Shown: positions 54,493 through 64,000, counted from the stretch's first letter. The stretch is DNA of 64,000 bases from Arcticibacter eurypsychrophilus (GCF_001730525.1 NZ_MDFN01000025.1:1-64000), one strand, 5' to 3'. Numbers and translations: made by a program. Notes: generated by a model from the letters alone, not told the origin.

Positions 54493-57400
54493 TTACAATT
54501 TTCTCTTTACTTCAACACTTTCGTAGCCTTCAACAATGTCTCCCACCTCAATGTCATTAAAGTTCTGAATATTTAAACCACACTCATAACCCTTAGTAAC
54601 CTCTTTCACATCGTCCTTGAAACGTTTCAATGAAGCCAGCTCGCCTGTGTAAACCACAACACCATCCCGTATAATACGGATCTTACTGTTACGATTCAGC
54701 TTACCGTCAAGTACCATACAACCTGCAATAGTACCAACCTTACTGATCTTGAATGTTTCACGTATTTCTACGTTAGCAATGATTTTCTCTTCGAATTCAG
54801 GAGCAAGCATACCTTCCATGGCGGCCTTCACTTCGTTGATCGCATCGTAGATGATAGAATACAAACGAATGTCGATTGATTCCTGTTCAGCTAATTTACG
54901 CGCACTTGCTGATGGACGTACCTGGAAACCGATAATGATCGCATCTGATGCAGAAGCCAATAATACGTCTGATTCGGAAATCTGACCTACTGACTTGTGT
55001 ATGATGTTCACTTGTATCTGTTCCGTAGACATTTTCAACAATGAATCGGATAATGCCTCAATTGAACCATCAACATCACCCTTAACAATGATGTTAAGTT
55101 CCCTGAAGTTTCCGATAGCCAAACGGCGACCAATTTCATCAAGCGTGATATGTTTCTGAGTACGAAGTCCCTGCTCACGTTGTAACTGCAAACGTTTATT
55201 CGCTATTTCACGAGCTTCAACCTCACTATCCATCGAGTTGAACTTATCACCTGCAGTTGGTGCACCAGACATACCCAACACCTGTACTGGTGTAGATGGC
55301 CCGGCAAACTCAACCTTCTGTCCGCGTTCATTAGTCAATGCCTTCACACGACCACTGTAACTACCAGCAAGAATAGGATCACCTACTCTTAATGTTCCGG
55401 CTAATATTAACACAGTGGTTACAATACCACGGCCTTTATCTAATGCCGCTTCAATAACGGTACCAGTTGCTCTCTTATTTGGATTAGCTTTTAGTTCGAG
55501 TAACTCTGCTTCAAGCAAAACCTTTTCTAAAAGCAAGTCTACGTTCAAACCTGTTTTACCGGATATTTCCTGACTCTGATATTTACCACCCCAGTCTTCA
55601 ACCAGGATATTCATCTGCGAAAGTTGTTCACGTATCCGGTCTGTATTTGCTCCTGGTTTATCTACCTTACTAAAGGCAAATACAATAGGAACATTTGCAG
55701 CCTGAGCGTGATTGATTGCTTCACGTGTCTGAGGCATCACACTATCATCCGCAGCAATTACAATAATGGCGATATCGGTAACCTTTGCACCACGAGCACG
55801 CATCGCCGTAAAGGCTTCGTGACCCGGTGTATCCAGGAATGTAATTTTACGTCCATCTTCCAGTTGCACTGCATATGCTCCAATATGCTGCGTAATTCCC
55901 CCGGCTTCCCCACCTAACACATTCGTTTTACGAACAAAGTCAAGTAATGATGTTTTACCGTGGTCAACGTGACCCATTACAGTTACAATAGGAGCACGTG
56001 GAATCAAAGTATCCGGATCATCTTCAATCTCTAAGCTCGCTTCTTCATCATCCGGTTTAACGAACTCTAAATTATAACCAAACTCATCAGCAACAATACT
56101 TAGCGTTTCGGCATCCAGACGTTGATTGATAGACACGAACATACCTAAACTCATACAAGTAGAGATAATTTGTGTTACCGGAACATCCATCATGCTAGCC
56201 AGTTCATTTGCTGTAACAAATTCTGTAACCTTCAGTACTTTAGACTGAAGTTCTTTTTCCATTGCAGCATCTTCAGCAGATTGCGCAACATCATCACGTT
56301 TCTGACGACGGAATTTAGCACGTTGTGCAAACTTTCCAGATTTACCTGCTCCACTTAAGCGGGCAAGGGTTGCTCTGATCTGATCCTGTATTTCTTTTTC
56401 TGTTGGTTCCTCCTTAGGACCTCCTCCAGTTGAAGCACCACCATGGTTTCTTGTACCTCCTCTAAAATCAGGCCTTGCGCCACCATGATTTAGAGCACCG
56501 CCACGAAAATCGGGTCTTGGACCTGTATGAGGCGCCGGAACCGGTGCAGCTGGACGTGGAGCTCCACCTTGCGTTGCAGGTGTAGTTCCTTGTGCCTGGC
56601 CAGCACTTTGCCCTTGTCCTCCCTGATAACCGGGAGCATCTTTACGTTTACGCTTACGTTTATTGTGATCACTGTTTGCTGCAGATGAAGAAGCTACAGG
56701 CTGATCTTTACGACGCTGTGGCTGCTGTGCAGACAAATCAATTTTACCAATTACGTTTGGCCCGGTCAGACGTTGTGCTCTTGCACGAATAACATCATCT
56801 TCAGGAACTTGTTCTACTTTTACAGGTTGCTCCACGACAGGGGCATCAGGAGTTTCCATAATTTTATTTTCAGGAGCAGCCTGAGGGGCTACTTCTTTCT
56901 TCTCTTCTTTAACAATAGCAACGGGGGCAGATGCAGCAACTTGCACAGGTGCAACAACAGGCTCCGGTTGTTTTTCCACCACTGGCTCTGCTTTTACTTC
57001 TGCTACGGATTGAGTAGGTTTAACTTCTACCGCAACTGGCACATCTGATTTTGGAACTTCAGAAACAGGTACAGGTTTAGGTGTTTCCTTCACTTCAGCC
57101 GGAGGTGATGTTTCCACTTTCGCTTCAACAACAGGTACGGGAGCAACAGGTATTCCTAAAACTGGGGCAGGTTGGGATGCAACAGGTTCTGCTACAACTA
57201 CCTTTTCAGGTTCCTTTTCTTTCACCACTGCTGCTAATGGGGGTTTTACTTCATGCTTGGGTCTGCGGTTAAATGATTCCAGATCAATTTTACCAACAAT
57301 TTTTACGCCTGCAATCTGATTTTCTCCCTTAGCAGGTTCTGCTACAGGTTCTTCTGCAATAACGGGAGCTACCACAGGTACTACTACTTTCGGCTTTTCT

Positions 57401-57735
57401 GCAGATGGACCATGTCCAAATGAACCAGTATTCTTAATCAGAATCTCTTCCTGTTCGAATTCCTTTTCCCTGCGAAGTTCATGTCTTTCCGGAGCCGGAG
57501 TTAATACATCATCACGACGTATTTTTCCTATCACGATTTGTCTGGCTTCTTCACGGACAATTTTATCACCTTGGTACTCCTGCAATAAAGCACCATACAT
57601 TTCTTCTGAAAGCTTTGTATTAGGCTTTGCATCAACTTTAAAACCCTTTTTACTTAAAGATTCCACGGCTGTAGACAACCCAATATTAAGCTCTTTTGCA
57701 GCTTTTAGTAAATTTATACTTTTACCTTCTGACAT
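54493..57735 (-). CDS. infB: Translation initiation factor IF-2
   Basis: 1080 aa. An N-terminal HTH-like segment ([20 protein letters not shown]) is followed by a long Pro/Val/Glu-rich linker (~110-470), the IF2_N module ([20 protein letters not shown]) and the GTPase: G1 GHVDHGKTS near residue 590, G3 DTPGHEAF, G4 SKVDKP and G5 SGKTG. Domains II-IV complete the factor. The G4 box has Ser where most IF2 have Asn. It binds initiator tRNA and joins the subunits. Third gene of the operon, 83 bp after nusA. Confidence 0.98.
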   Translation of the reverse strand: MSEGKSINLLKAAKELNIGLSTAVESLSKKGFKVDAKPNTKLSEEMYGALLQEYQGDKIVREEARQIVIGKIRRDDVLTPAPERHELRREKEFEQEEILIKNTGSFGHGPSAEKPKVVVPVVAPVIAEEPVAEPAKGENQIAGVKIVGKIDLESFNRRPKHEVKPPLAAVVKEKEPEKVVVAEPVASQPAPVLGIPVAPVPVVEAKVETSPPAEVKETPKPVPVSEVPKSDVPVAVEVKPTQSVAEVKAEPVVEKQPEPVVAPVQVAASAPVAIVKEEKKEVAPQAAPENKIMETPDAPVVEQPVKVEQVPEDDVIRARAQRLTGPNVIGKIDLSAQQPQRRKDQPVASSSAANSDHNKRKRKRKDAPGYQGGQGQSAGQAQGTTPATQGGAPRPAAPVPAPHTGPRPDFRGGALNHGGARPDFRGGTRNHGGASTGGGPKEEPTEKEIQDQIRATLARLSGAGKSGKFAQRAKFRRQKRDDVAQSAEDAAMEKELQSKVLKVTEFVTANELASMMDVPVTQIISTCMSLGMFVSINQRLDAETLSIVADEFGYNLEFVKPDDEEASLEIEDDPDTLIPRAPIVTVMGHVDHGKTSLLDFVRKTNVLGGEAGGITQHIGAYAVQLEDGRKITFLDTPGHEAFTAMRARGAKVTDIAIIVIAADDSVMPQTREAINHAQAANVPIVFAFSKVDKPGANTDRIREQLSQMNILVEDWGGKYQSQEISGKTGLNVDLLLEKVLLEAELLELKANPNKRATGTVIEAALDKGRGIVTTVLILAGTLRVGDPILAGSYSGRVKALTNERGQKVEFAGPSTPVQVLGMSGAPTAGDKFNSMDSEVEAREIANKRLQLQREQGLRTQKHITLDEIGRRLAIGNFRELNIIVKGDVDGSIEALSDSLLKMSTEQIQVNIIHKSVGQISESDVLLASASDAIIIGFQVRPSASARKLAEQESIDIRLYSIIYDAINEVKAAMEGMLAPEFEEKIIANVEIRETFKISKVGTIAGCMVLDGKLNRNSKIRIIRDGVVVYTGELASLKRFKDDVKEVTKGYECGLNIQNFNDIEVGDIVEGYESVEVKRKL

Positions 57736-57818
57736 TTAAAAAAATTACCTCAAAAATATTTTAACAAAAATAGGACTTTTATCCCATATTTAATAGAAGG
57801 AACCCGAAACAGTATTAC

Positions 57819-59054
57819 TTATTCAAATTCCGCTCTTAATATACTTAACACTTCTTTTACTGTACCATCTTCCAAATCTGTACGCTTAACCAACTCATCA
57901 ATAGTTAGCTCTAACACCGATTTAGCTGTATCCAAACCAACACGTTTGAATTCATCAATAATCCAGCCATCAATTTCATCTGAAAATTCTTCCAGATCAA
58001 CATCCTCATCATCCACTTCAGCCTCACGGTATACATCAATTTCATAACCGGTTAACTTTCCGGCTAATTTAATATTATGTCCACCACGACCAATAGCTAA
58101 AGATACCTGATCAGGCTTCAAATATACTGCAGCACGTTTATCTACATCATCCAGCTTGATTGTTGTAATCTTTGCAGGACTCAAAGCACGTTGTATATAT
58201 AAAGAAGAATTTTGAGTGAAGTTAATCACATCAATATTCTCATTTTTCAATTCTCTAACGATACCATGAATACGGGATCCTTTCATACCTACGCAGGCAC
58301 CTACCGGATCAATACGATCATCGTAAGATTCTACCGCTACCTTAGCGCGCTCTCCTGGTTCACGAACAATCTTTTTGATCACAATCAGACCATCAAAAAT
58401 TTCAGGAACTTCAAGTTCAAATAAACGCTGAAGGAATTCAGGTGCAGTACGGGAAATAATAATCTTTGGATTTGTATTCAACATATCCACTTTCAAGATC
58501 ACCGCTCTAACTGTATCACCTTTTTTATAGTAATCCGCAGGGATTTGTTCCGTTTTAGGAAGAAGCAATTCATTTCCTTCATCATCCAGCACCAAGGTTT
58601 CCTTTTTCCAAACCTGGTAAACTTCACCGGTTACAATCTCGCCTACACGATCCTTGTATTTACGGAAAATCTCATCTTTCTCCAGTTCAAGAACCTTTGA
58701 AACCAATGTCTGTCTGGCTGCCAGGATAGCACGTCGACCAAAAGTCTCTAGCGTTACCTGTTCAATGAAATCATCACCAACTTCCAATTCAGGATCGATC
58801 TTGTGCACTTCTGCCAACTCAATTTCCAAATCATCATCTTCAGAAAAACCGTCTTCCATTACAGTTCGTGTTCTCCAGATCTCCAGGTCACCATTGTCCG
58901 GATTTACAATCACGTCGCAGTTCTCATCTGTTCCGTATTTTTTACGGATCATACTTCTGAACACTTCTTCCAATACACTGATGACGGTAGGACGGTCAAT
59001 GTTCTTAAATTCTTTAAATTCCTGAAAAGAATCAATTAAATTAATATTGCTCAT
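57819..59054 (-). CDS. nusA: Transcription termination/antitermination factor NusA
   Basis: 411 aa: N-terminal RNA polymerase-binding domain, S1 domain (GEIVTGEVYQVWKKETLVLD), KH domains (GACVGMKGSRIHGIVRELKN and VSLAIGRGGHNIKLAGKLTG) and a short acidic C-terminus with an HhH-like end. It lacks the long acidic repeats of the E. coli protein, as expected outside Gammaproteobacteria. It modulates pausing and termination. It follows rimP by 2 nt. Confidence 0.97.
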   Translation of the reverse strand: MSNINLIDSFQEFKEFKNIDRPTVISVLEEVFRSMIRKKYGTDENCDVIVNPDNGDLEIWRTRTVMEDGFSEDDDLEIELAEVHKIDPELEVGDDFIEQVTLETFGRRAILAARQTLVSKVLELEKDEIFRKYKDRVGEIVTGEVYQVWKKETLVLDDEGNELLLPKTEQIPADYYKKGDTVRAVILKVDMLNTNPKIIISRTAPEFLQRLFELEVPEIFDGLIVIKKIVREPGERAKVAVESYDDRIDPVGACVGMKGSRIHGIVRELKNENIDVINFTQNSSLYIQRALSPAKITTIKLDDVDKRAAVYLKPDQVSLAIGRGGHNIKLAGKLTGYEIDVYREAEVDDEDVDLEEFSDEIDGWIIDEFKRVGLDTAKSVLELTIDELVKRTDLEDGTVKEVLSILRAEFE

Positions 59055-59056
59055 TT

Positions 59057-59527
59057 CTACTTAAATGAAATTAAAACCTTTGTTTCTGTAATGTGGTCGA
59101 AGGCAATAAAGCTCTCCTGAGCGATTGCTTTTTTACCCTTTTCCTTTATATTTTCTTCCACTAAAATACCTTCTTCCTGTACGTCAAGAAGTTTTCCTTC
59201 TCTCTTTTTATTCACATCATCAACCATCTGAACCGAAATAGTACGTCCTATATTCTTTTCATACTGTCTTTTCATCCCTAGCGGATAATCGATACCCGGT
59301 GATGATACTTCAAGATGATACGCCTGCTCAATTACATTCTCCTCTTCCAAAAAGAAGCCAACTGTACGGCTTACCATGGCACAATCCTCAATTGCAATGC
59401 CATTATCACCGTCTATCAGAATGATCAGCGTTCCATTTGAATGCATCTTTATGTCAACGATAAAGAGGTCTTCGCGGTCGGCTATTTTTTCTTCAACAAG
59501 TTGTCTTACCCTTTGCTCTACATTCAT
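59057..59527 (-). CDS. rimP: Ribosome maturation factor RimP
   Basis: 156 aa from the ATG at 59527; a GTG at 59536 is the longer reading. Conserved parts: EDLFIVDIKMHSNGTLIILI, GIAIEDCAMVSRTVGFFLEE, and YHLEVSSPGIDYPL, the RimP signature. It assists 30S assembly. First gene of the operon with nusA and infB. A consensus promoter and a terminator-like hairpin lie in front of it. Confidence 0.95.
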   Translation of the reverse strand: MNVEQRVRQLVEEKIADREDLFIVDIKMHSNGTLIILIDGDNGIAIEDCAMVSRTVGFFLEEENVIEQAYHLEVSSPGIDYPLGMKRQYEKNIGRTISVQMVDDVNKKREGKLLDVQEEGILVEENIKEKGKKAIAQESFIAFDHITETKVLISFK

Positions 59528-59543
59528 AATTAGCACTAAAAGA

Positions 59544-59570
59544 AAAGAGGGGACATTCTGCCCCCTCTTT
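59544..59570 (-). terminator. Leader hairpin with T-rich exit upstream of rimP
   Basis: 9-bp perfect stem (59544-59552 with 59562-59570), 9-nt loop, followed on the minus strand by TTTCTTTTA. It lies after the promoter and before the rimP start, so it is in the operon's own leader and would work as an attenuator. Confidence 0.75.
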
Positions 59571-59579
59571 CGATTTATG

Positions 59580-59609
59580 CAAAGATAGATAAAATAATGA
59601 TTTTTCCAA
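59580..59609 (-). promoter_or_regulatory. rimP-nusA-infB promoter
   Basis: Minus strand TTG (59609-59607), exactly 19 nt, then TATCTTTG (59587-59580). The expected start site is about 59574, giving a leader of about 47 nt that is filled by the hairpin. Confidence 0.82.
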
Positions 59610-59701
59610 ACAAGAATCTCGCAATTGTTTAATTAGTAATGAGTTTGAAAAACGAAAAAACCTTTTATCTCCCCAAATAAATAAAAGGTATCGTTCTATT
59701 C

Positions 59702-59723
59702 AAAAAAAGTCTAAATAAAGACT
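59702..59723 (-). terminator. Candidate terminator of the PQQ dehydrogenase gene
   Basis: Short 5-bp stem (59708-59712 with 59719-59723) followed on the minus strand by seven T. A second dyad, ACCTTTTAT/ATAAAAGGT (59660-59668 with 59681-59689), lies beyond. Weak but correctly placed for the gene ending at 59755. Confidence 0.5.
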
Positions 59724-59754
59724 AACCTCAACTTTACAAATCAACAAAAACCAT

Positions 59755-61941
59755 TTATAAACTAAATGCAATATAGTTCTTCCCTGGTTTGCCACCTCTT
59801 CCACCACCCGCAGCAATAACGACATACTGCTTTCCTTTTACCATATAGGTGATGGGTGTTGCGTATCCGCCTGCCGGAAGTTGAAACTCCCATAGCACCT
59901 TTCCCGTCTTACTGTCAAAAGCACGAATTTTCTCATCCCTGGTAGCAGCAATGAAAACGAGCCCGCCGGCCGTTACTACAGGTCCCCCATAATTTTCCGT
60001 ACCTGTAACAGGAATCCCCTTTTTCTTTAGTTCAGGATATTCACCCAAAGGAACGCGCCATAAATACACACCCGTATTCATATCAATCGCATTCAGCGTT
60101 CCCCACGGAGGCTTAATTCCTGGATAACCTTCCTGATCCGTCAACTTTTTCCAAACCTTCATCTGGTAGGCTGGTTTAAACCCAAATACTTTTTTAGTAA
60201 CACCCTTTTTCCCTGAACCCGAAGAAGCTTTCTCATGCTCAGACGGAGCCGCTGCCCACGAACTCCTGGTATCTAATAAAAAATCAACAATCTCCTTTCT
60301 GTCCTTTTCTAACACATGTTGAAAAGATGGCATTCTCCCCTGTCCCGTTTTCAGTATAGACTCAATTTCCTTCACAGAGCGCCTTTCACCAATACGCCTG
60401 AGATTAGGAAACTGAGTTCCATTACCGCGCCTGTCCTCTCCATGACACCCCGCACAGTTAATTAAATAAAGTGCATTTCCATGAGACAAAGCGGCCACTT
60501 CTTTATTCTGAGAAACCGTATCAACCATTTGAAGCAACCAGGGATCATTATTAGCGTTCAAATACAAAATTCCATTAGGATCTGTTGCGTTCCCTCCCCA
60601 TTCCGCACCTCCACTATAGCCAAACAATATCGTCCCCTTTGTATTAGGTGGCGTAAATTTATTGGCGGATACACTCTTATCAAATTGCTCCTTTACAAAA
60701 GCATGTGCTGCAGGAGAAAGATCAGTTAGGTCTGCCGAAGTAAGAGCCTGACTGGAAAAAGGAAGAGGTTTTAACGGAAACTTCTGCGTTGGCCATGGAT
60801 GCTCACCCGGCAATCCATGCGCAGGAACAGCACGCTCTTCTACCGGAAAAATGGACGTTCCTTTATCCCGGTCCAGCACATAAACCAATCCGTCTTTTGT
60901 AGCCTGAACCACAACATCCCTCGTTTTGCCATTTTGTTTTATAGTCGTCAGGTTAGGGGGACAGGGTAAATCCCTGTCCCACAGGTCATGATGAATCGTT
61001 TGGTAGTACCATTTCAATTTACCGGTTTCAGCTTGAAGTGCCACAATACAGTTAGCAAATAAGTTGGTACCCTTACGATCCCCACCATAAAAATCAGAAG
61101 CAGGAGAGCCTGTACCAAAATAAACCAACCCTCGTTTTTCATCCAGCACTAATCCACTCCAGTTATTTGCTCCCCCAACTCTTTTATAAGCATCTTTCGG
61201 CCAGGTTTCGTACCCAAATTCGCCAGGCTGTGGAATCGTATGAAACACCCAGCTTAACTTCCCTGAAATAATATCAAATGCTCTTAAATATCCAGGGGCT
61301 GCATCGCCTGACTCCGAAACCCGGGAACCAATAATTAACGTATTTTTAAAAACAGTCCCAGGCGAAGTAGCAACCACAGTCAATGAATTCACATCCTGCC
61401 CGTTATGTACCGAAAGCCCTTCATGCAAATCCACCATACCCTTTTTACCGAAACTTAAAACAGGTTTTCCGCTCAGCGCCTCAATAGCATAAAGGGTAGA
61501 CCCAACTGTATATAAGATCCGTTTATCCGACTTATCTTCCCAGTACGCCACCCCTCTGTTTGAAAAAAGCATCTGCTCTTTCTGTGTAGGTTCAAATTTC
61601 CATAATTGCTCCCCTGACTCTGCCTTAACTGCAAATAATTCAAGTTTAGCAGTGGTTCCATACAACACACCATGCACCATTATAGGCTGACATTGAATGG
61701 ATGAGTAACCGCGCCCAAATTCAGCTGAATCTGCATCATCTACCGTGTTGTACTGCCATGCTACATGCAAAAGTTTAACATTTTGCTGGTTAATTTGAGT
61801 CAAAGGGGAATATCGGTTACCTGCTTTATTCCCCCCATAATAAGGCCAGTCCCCATAATCATAACCCTCCTTTTTTTGATTGGAATTCATGCAACTCCCC
61901 AGTAAGAAAAACACAGTTATACAACACAAGTAATATTTCAT
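59755..61941 (-). CDS. PQQ-dependent dehydrogenase with inserted cytochrome c motif (lipoprotein)
   Basis: 728 aa. The start MKYYLCCITVFFLLGSCMNS is a lipoprotein signal with lipobox LGSC. An eight-bladed PQQ propeller follows (YGGNKAGNRYSPLTQIN, GLVYFGTGSPASDFYGGDRK, and WRVPLGEYPELKKKG late), interrupted near residues 490-570 by a haem-c insertion with CAGCH. The end GGPVVTAGGLVFIAATRDEK closes the propeller. It would oxidise a sugar or alcohol in the periplasm and pass electrons to the haem. It heads downstream of a SnoaL-like gene, a BASS transporter and an enolase-type enzyme. PQQ synthesis genes are not in the window. Confidence 0.9.
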   Translation of the reverse strand: MKYYLCCITVFFLLGSCMNSNQKKEGYDYGDWPYYGGNKAGNRYSPLTQINQQNVKLLHVAWQYNTVDDADSAEFGRGYSSIQCQPIMVHGVLYGTTAKLELFAVKAESGEQLWKFEPTQKEQMLFSNRGVAYWEDKSDKRILYTVGSTLYAIEALSGKPVLSFGKKGMVDLHEGLSVHNGQDVNSLTVVATSPGTVFKNTLIIGSRVSESGDAAPGYLRAFDIISGKLSWVFHTIPQPGEFGYETWPKDAYKRVGGANNWSGLVLDEKRGLVYFGTGSPASDFYGGDRKGTNLFANCIVALQAETGKLKWYYQTIHHDLWDRDLPCPPNLTTIKQNGKTRDVVVQATKDGLVYVLDRDKGTSIFPVEERAVPAHGLPGEHPWPTQKFPLKPLPFSSQALTSADLTDLSPAAHAFVKEQFDKSVSANKFTPPNTKGTILFGYSGGAEWGGNATDPNGILYLNANNDPWLLQMVDTVSQNKEVAALSHGNALYLINCAGCHGEDRRGNGTQFPNLRRIGERRSVKEIESILKTGQGRMPSFQHVLEKDRKEIVDFLLDTRSSWAAAPSEHEKASSGSGKKGVTKKVFGFKPAYQMKVWKKLTDQEGYPGIKPPWGTLNAIDMNTGVYLWRVPLGEYPELKKKGIPVTGTENYGGPVVTAGGLVFIAATRDEKIRAFDSKTGKVLWEFQLPAGGYATPITYMVKGKQYVVIAAGGGRGGKPGKNYIAFSL

Positions 61942-61962
61942 ATTCTTTCAAAAGACATGATG

Positions 61963-62397
61963 TTAGATTATTTTATAGGCCTGCCTTGCCAGTAATTTCC
62001 ATTTGCCAAGTTTCTCTTTCCAGATAAGCATATTTCCAATCTTCAGATTACCGGCAACGCCATTGTTAATTATCTGAGCAGAAAAAATATGCCTGACCAC
62101 TGCTATATGATCGGAAATCTTTATCGTTTGATCGGAAAGTTCAACAGTAGCATAGTCCAGTGGTTTACCACTCATAATCTCATCAATAAACTCGGCTTTG
62201 TTCTGAACCTTACCACTGGAATGACCATAAACCAGGTCAGTATCTGTTATTGATTCCAACAAATCCTGATCAGCATTTACAACTCCAGTTCTGAAAATTT
62301 CAATTGCAGCAACTAAACTTGCTTCCTCTTTAGATTGCCCATGAACAACTAAGGATCCGCTAAAAACAAGTATAAATAGGTAGATACACTTTTTCAT
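61963..62397 (-). CDS. Secreted SnoaL/NTF2-like protein (DUF4440 type)
   Basis: 144 aa from the ATG at 62397 (GTG at 62400 also in frame). Signal peptide KKCIYLFILVFSGSLVVHGQ, then an NTF2-like cone fold: AAIEIFRTGVVNADQDLLES, DLVYGHSSGKVQNKAEFIDE and KIGNMLIWKEKLGKWKLLAR. Such proteins have many roles; here it sits 10 bp after the transporter gene and 21 bp before the PQQ dehydrogenase gene, so it belongs to the catabolic group. Function unknown. Confidence 0.8.
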   Translation of the reverse strand: MKKCIYLFILVFSGSLVVHGQSKEEASLVAAIEIFRTGVVNADQDLLESITDTDLVYGHSSGKVQNKAEFIDEIMSGKPLDYATVELSDQTIKISDHIAVVRHIFSAQIINNGVAGNLKIGNMLIWKEKLGKWKLLARQAYKII

Positions 62398-62407
62398 CAC
62401 GATATAA

Positions 62408-63526
62408 TTAAGAATTGGAAACCCCAGTGTTTAAAGGCACGTGAACGGAACTTATATTCCGGTCTACAGGAGGCTTCCGATGCCACCAGGACGCCAGTAT
62501 AGAACCTGTAACATTCATTAAAGGGCCGAAAATGGCGGGTGCTAATCCTACTGTTGCAATCTTTCCCATTTCTTTTGCCAGTCCGGAGGCTAACCCACCG
62601 TTTTGCATGCCCACTTCTATCGCAATCGTACGACAATCACGTTCCGACATCTTAAATAAGCGGCCAGACCAGTAACCCAGAAAGTATCCGCATAAATTGT
62701 GAGCCAATACCAGTAAAATCAAGGTAGGACCAATGGTCAACAGACTATCCCTGCCGGCAGCAGTTATAATGACAATGATAAAGGCAATACCACACATGGA
62801 AACTAAAGGCATCACCTCATGCAGCCATTTACCCTTTCCGCTTAGTAATTTATTAAAAAGCAGTCCCGCAGCTATAGGAATAATTACCATCTTAATGATA
62901 TCCCACATCATGTCCAGCACATTGATTTCAATAAACGCACCTGCCAATAGCTTCATCAGCAAGGGCGTCATCAATGGAGCAAGCAAAGTAGAAACAGCCG
63001 TTATGGTAATTGAAAGAGCAAGATTTGCCTTTGCCAGGTACGAAATCACATTAGATGCCATCCCATTCGGGGAACATCCTATTAAAATAATACCTGCAGC
63101 AATTTCAGGAGGCAAACCACTAATCCCGGCCAGTGTATACCCGATAAGAGGCATGATTAGGAAATGACTAAACACCCCAATAAACACCCCCTTAGGCATT
63201 TTAATAACCCCTACGAAATCATGAAAACTCATAGAAGTGCCCATTCCAAACATAATCAGCTGGATCAGCGGAGTAATCAGCATGACAAATTTAAACCCCT
63301 CTACCTCTGCGAAGTAGTGGGGATAATACAAGGCTGTGGTAACCGCTGCGAAAATGATAACCGTAAAGGAAAACCCTTTCAGATGCGCATAACCGCGAAA
63401 CCCGATCGCCAGCGCTATAAAAAAGCCAATAAATAAAGGACCTGCTTCCTCAATATGCCCAGACAGGGTCATAATAAGTGCAACGATCAGGCAGACGGCA
63501 GAACCCCCCAATGCCATCAGGTACAT
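62408..63526 (-). CDS. Bile acid:Na+ symporter family (BASS) transporter
   Basis: About 372 aa from the ATG at 63526; a TTG at 63541 gives five more residues. Nine to ten membrane helices, with the family motifs GCSPNGMASNVISYLAKAN (crossover helix) and RTIAIEVGMQNGGLASGLA. BASS members move organic anions with sodium; in Bacteroidota several adjoin sugar-acid pathways. With a PQQ dehydrogenase and an enolase-superfamily gene around it, an aldonate or related organic acid is a fair guess for the cargo. A start-to-stop gap of 10 bp separates it from the SnoaL-like gene. Confidence 0.85.
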   Translation of the reverse strand: MYLMALGGSAVCLIVALIMTLSGHIEEAGPLFIGFFIALAIGFRGYAHLKGFSFTVIIFAAVTTALYYPHYFAEVEGFKFVMLITPLIQLIMFGMGTSMSFHDFVGVIKMPKGVFIGVFSHFLIMPLIGYTLAGISGLPPEIAAGIILIGCSPNGMASNVISYLAKANLALSITITAVSTLLAPLMTPLLMKLLAGAFIEINVLDMMWDIIKMVIIPIAAGLLFNKLLSGKGKWLHEVMPLVSMCGIAFIIVIITAAGRDSLLTIGPTLILLVLAHNLCGYFLGYWSGRLFKMSERDCRTIAIEVGMQNGGLASGLAKEMGKIATVGLAPAIFGPLMNVTGSILASWWHRKPPVDRNISSVHVPLNTGVSNS

Positions 63527-63573
63527 GTTTCTCTGTTTCAAAACGTTAAAGTTTACAAGTAAAAAACAAAAAC

Positions 63574-64000
63574 TTAGCTAAAAACACGGTCATGCGAACG
63601 AATGTCATTCCATTCTGTAGTTGGAGCGAAATAGCTTTTATCCTTCGGACTTAAATGTCTTTTCACTTCATCCTCGTTTAACTCAATTCCTAATCCCGGT
63701 GCAGAAAGAGGCACATTAGCAAACCCTTTGGTAATCAGCTGCCTTCCATCTGTCGTTTTAACCAAATTCTCCCACCAGGTCAGATCTACAGAGTGATGCT
63801 CCAATGCCAGAAAGTTTTGCGTAGCTGCTGCACAATGTACACTAGCCATAAACGAAACCGGTGTCCCCGCCTGATGCATCGCCATAGCCACACCATGCTC
63901 TTCTGCATAATCTCCAATTCGCTTTGTTTCTAAAAGGCCACCAGAGGAAGATAGATCCGGATGTATAATATCAACGGCATGAATGTCGATTAAAGGTTTA
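63574..64000 (-). CDS. Enolase-superfamily sugar-acid dehydratase-like enzyme (partial, 5' end outside window)
   Basis: The frame is open to the window edge; only the last ~141 codons are present. IHAVDIIHPDLSSSGGLLE is the last metal-binding/beta-strand region of mandelate racemase-type enzymes, YAEEHGVAMAMHQAGTPVSF contains the catalytic His and the loop that follows it, and PLSAPGLGIELNEDEVKRHL is the typical end (GLGIELNED). This fits the mandelate racemase/muconate lactonising group, in particular the aldonate dehydratase-like branch. First gene of the group in transcription order within view. Confidence 0.85.
   Translation of the reverse strand, partial: KPLIDIHAVDIIHPDLSSSGGLLETKRIGDYAEEHGVAMAMHQAGTPVSFMASVHCAAATQNFLALEHHSVDLTWWENLVKTTDGRQLITKGFANVPLSAPGLGIELNEDEVKRHLSPKDKSYFAPTTEWNDIRSHDRVFS

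Noticed and set aside
57751-57772. Two TATTTTTG boxes on the minus strand before infB as internal promoters
   Set aside because: Neither has a TTG at 19 nt and such boxes are frequent in AT-rich spacers; the operon promoter before rimP is far better.

Overview
The window reads as a chromosomal segment of a Bacteroidota bacterium, most likely Sphingobacteriaceae (Pedobacter-like). Evidence: promoters of the TTG-N19-TAnnTTTG type (exact at three loci), almost no Shine-Dalgarno sequences, Bacteroidota-style protein families (RemB/Wzi-like barrel, multi-SLBB exporter, OmpA with thrombospondin type 3 repeats, AbiE-type DUF6088 gene) and the overall AT-rich composition. Genus is inference.

Layout. 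(1) 1-2919: a defence/accessory patch with an AbiE-type toxin-antitoxin pair (toxin cut by the window edge) and an AAA+ ATPase of the DUF4143 type. Each unit is preceded by a long perfect inverted repeat abutting its -7 box. (2) 2920-24276: a complete Wzy-type capsule/exopolysaccharide locus, all on the minus strand and probably transcribed from about 24.3 kb: exporter, chain-length protein, 3-amino-3,6-dideoxyhexose genes (fdtA x2, fdtC-like, fdtB-like), Wzx, a block of very AT-rich glycosyltransferases with Wzy, 4-epimerase, initiating phosphoglycosyltransferase, CapD-like dehydratase and a Wzi-like barrel. No tyrosine kinase is present. (3) 24.3-25.7 kb: HTH pseudogene and an Rpn-family nuclease/transposase. 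(4) 25.7-36.1 kb: housekeeping genes: ABC exporter, pyrH-frr, rplM-rpsI-rpsB-tsf, recG, ridA with a tiny membrane protein, and a major OmpA protein. (5) 36.5-54.4 kb: a second glycan locus with about 14 glycosyltransferase-type genes, an MsbA-like ABC flippase, a methyltransferase and a second fdtA/aminotransferase pair. It looks like an LPS core/outer-oligosaccharide locus and contains duplicated gene modules. (6) 54.5-59.6 kb: rimP-nusA-infB operon with a terminator-like hairpin in its leader. (7) 59.8-64 kb: a catabolic group with a PQQ dehydrogenase carrying a haem-c motif, a SnoaL-like protein, a BASS transporter and an enolase-superfamily enzyme cut by the window edge.

No tRNA, rRNA, CRISPR array, intact insertion sequence or replication origin was recognised. 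I did not find a system I could defend as wholly new. The best leads are the paired promoter-abutting perfect inverted repeats at the accessory patch, the rimP leader hairpin, the duplicated glycosyltransferase modules, and the divergent tandem FdtA proteins.
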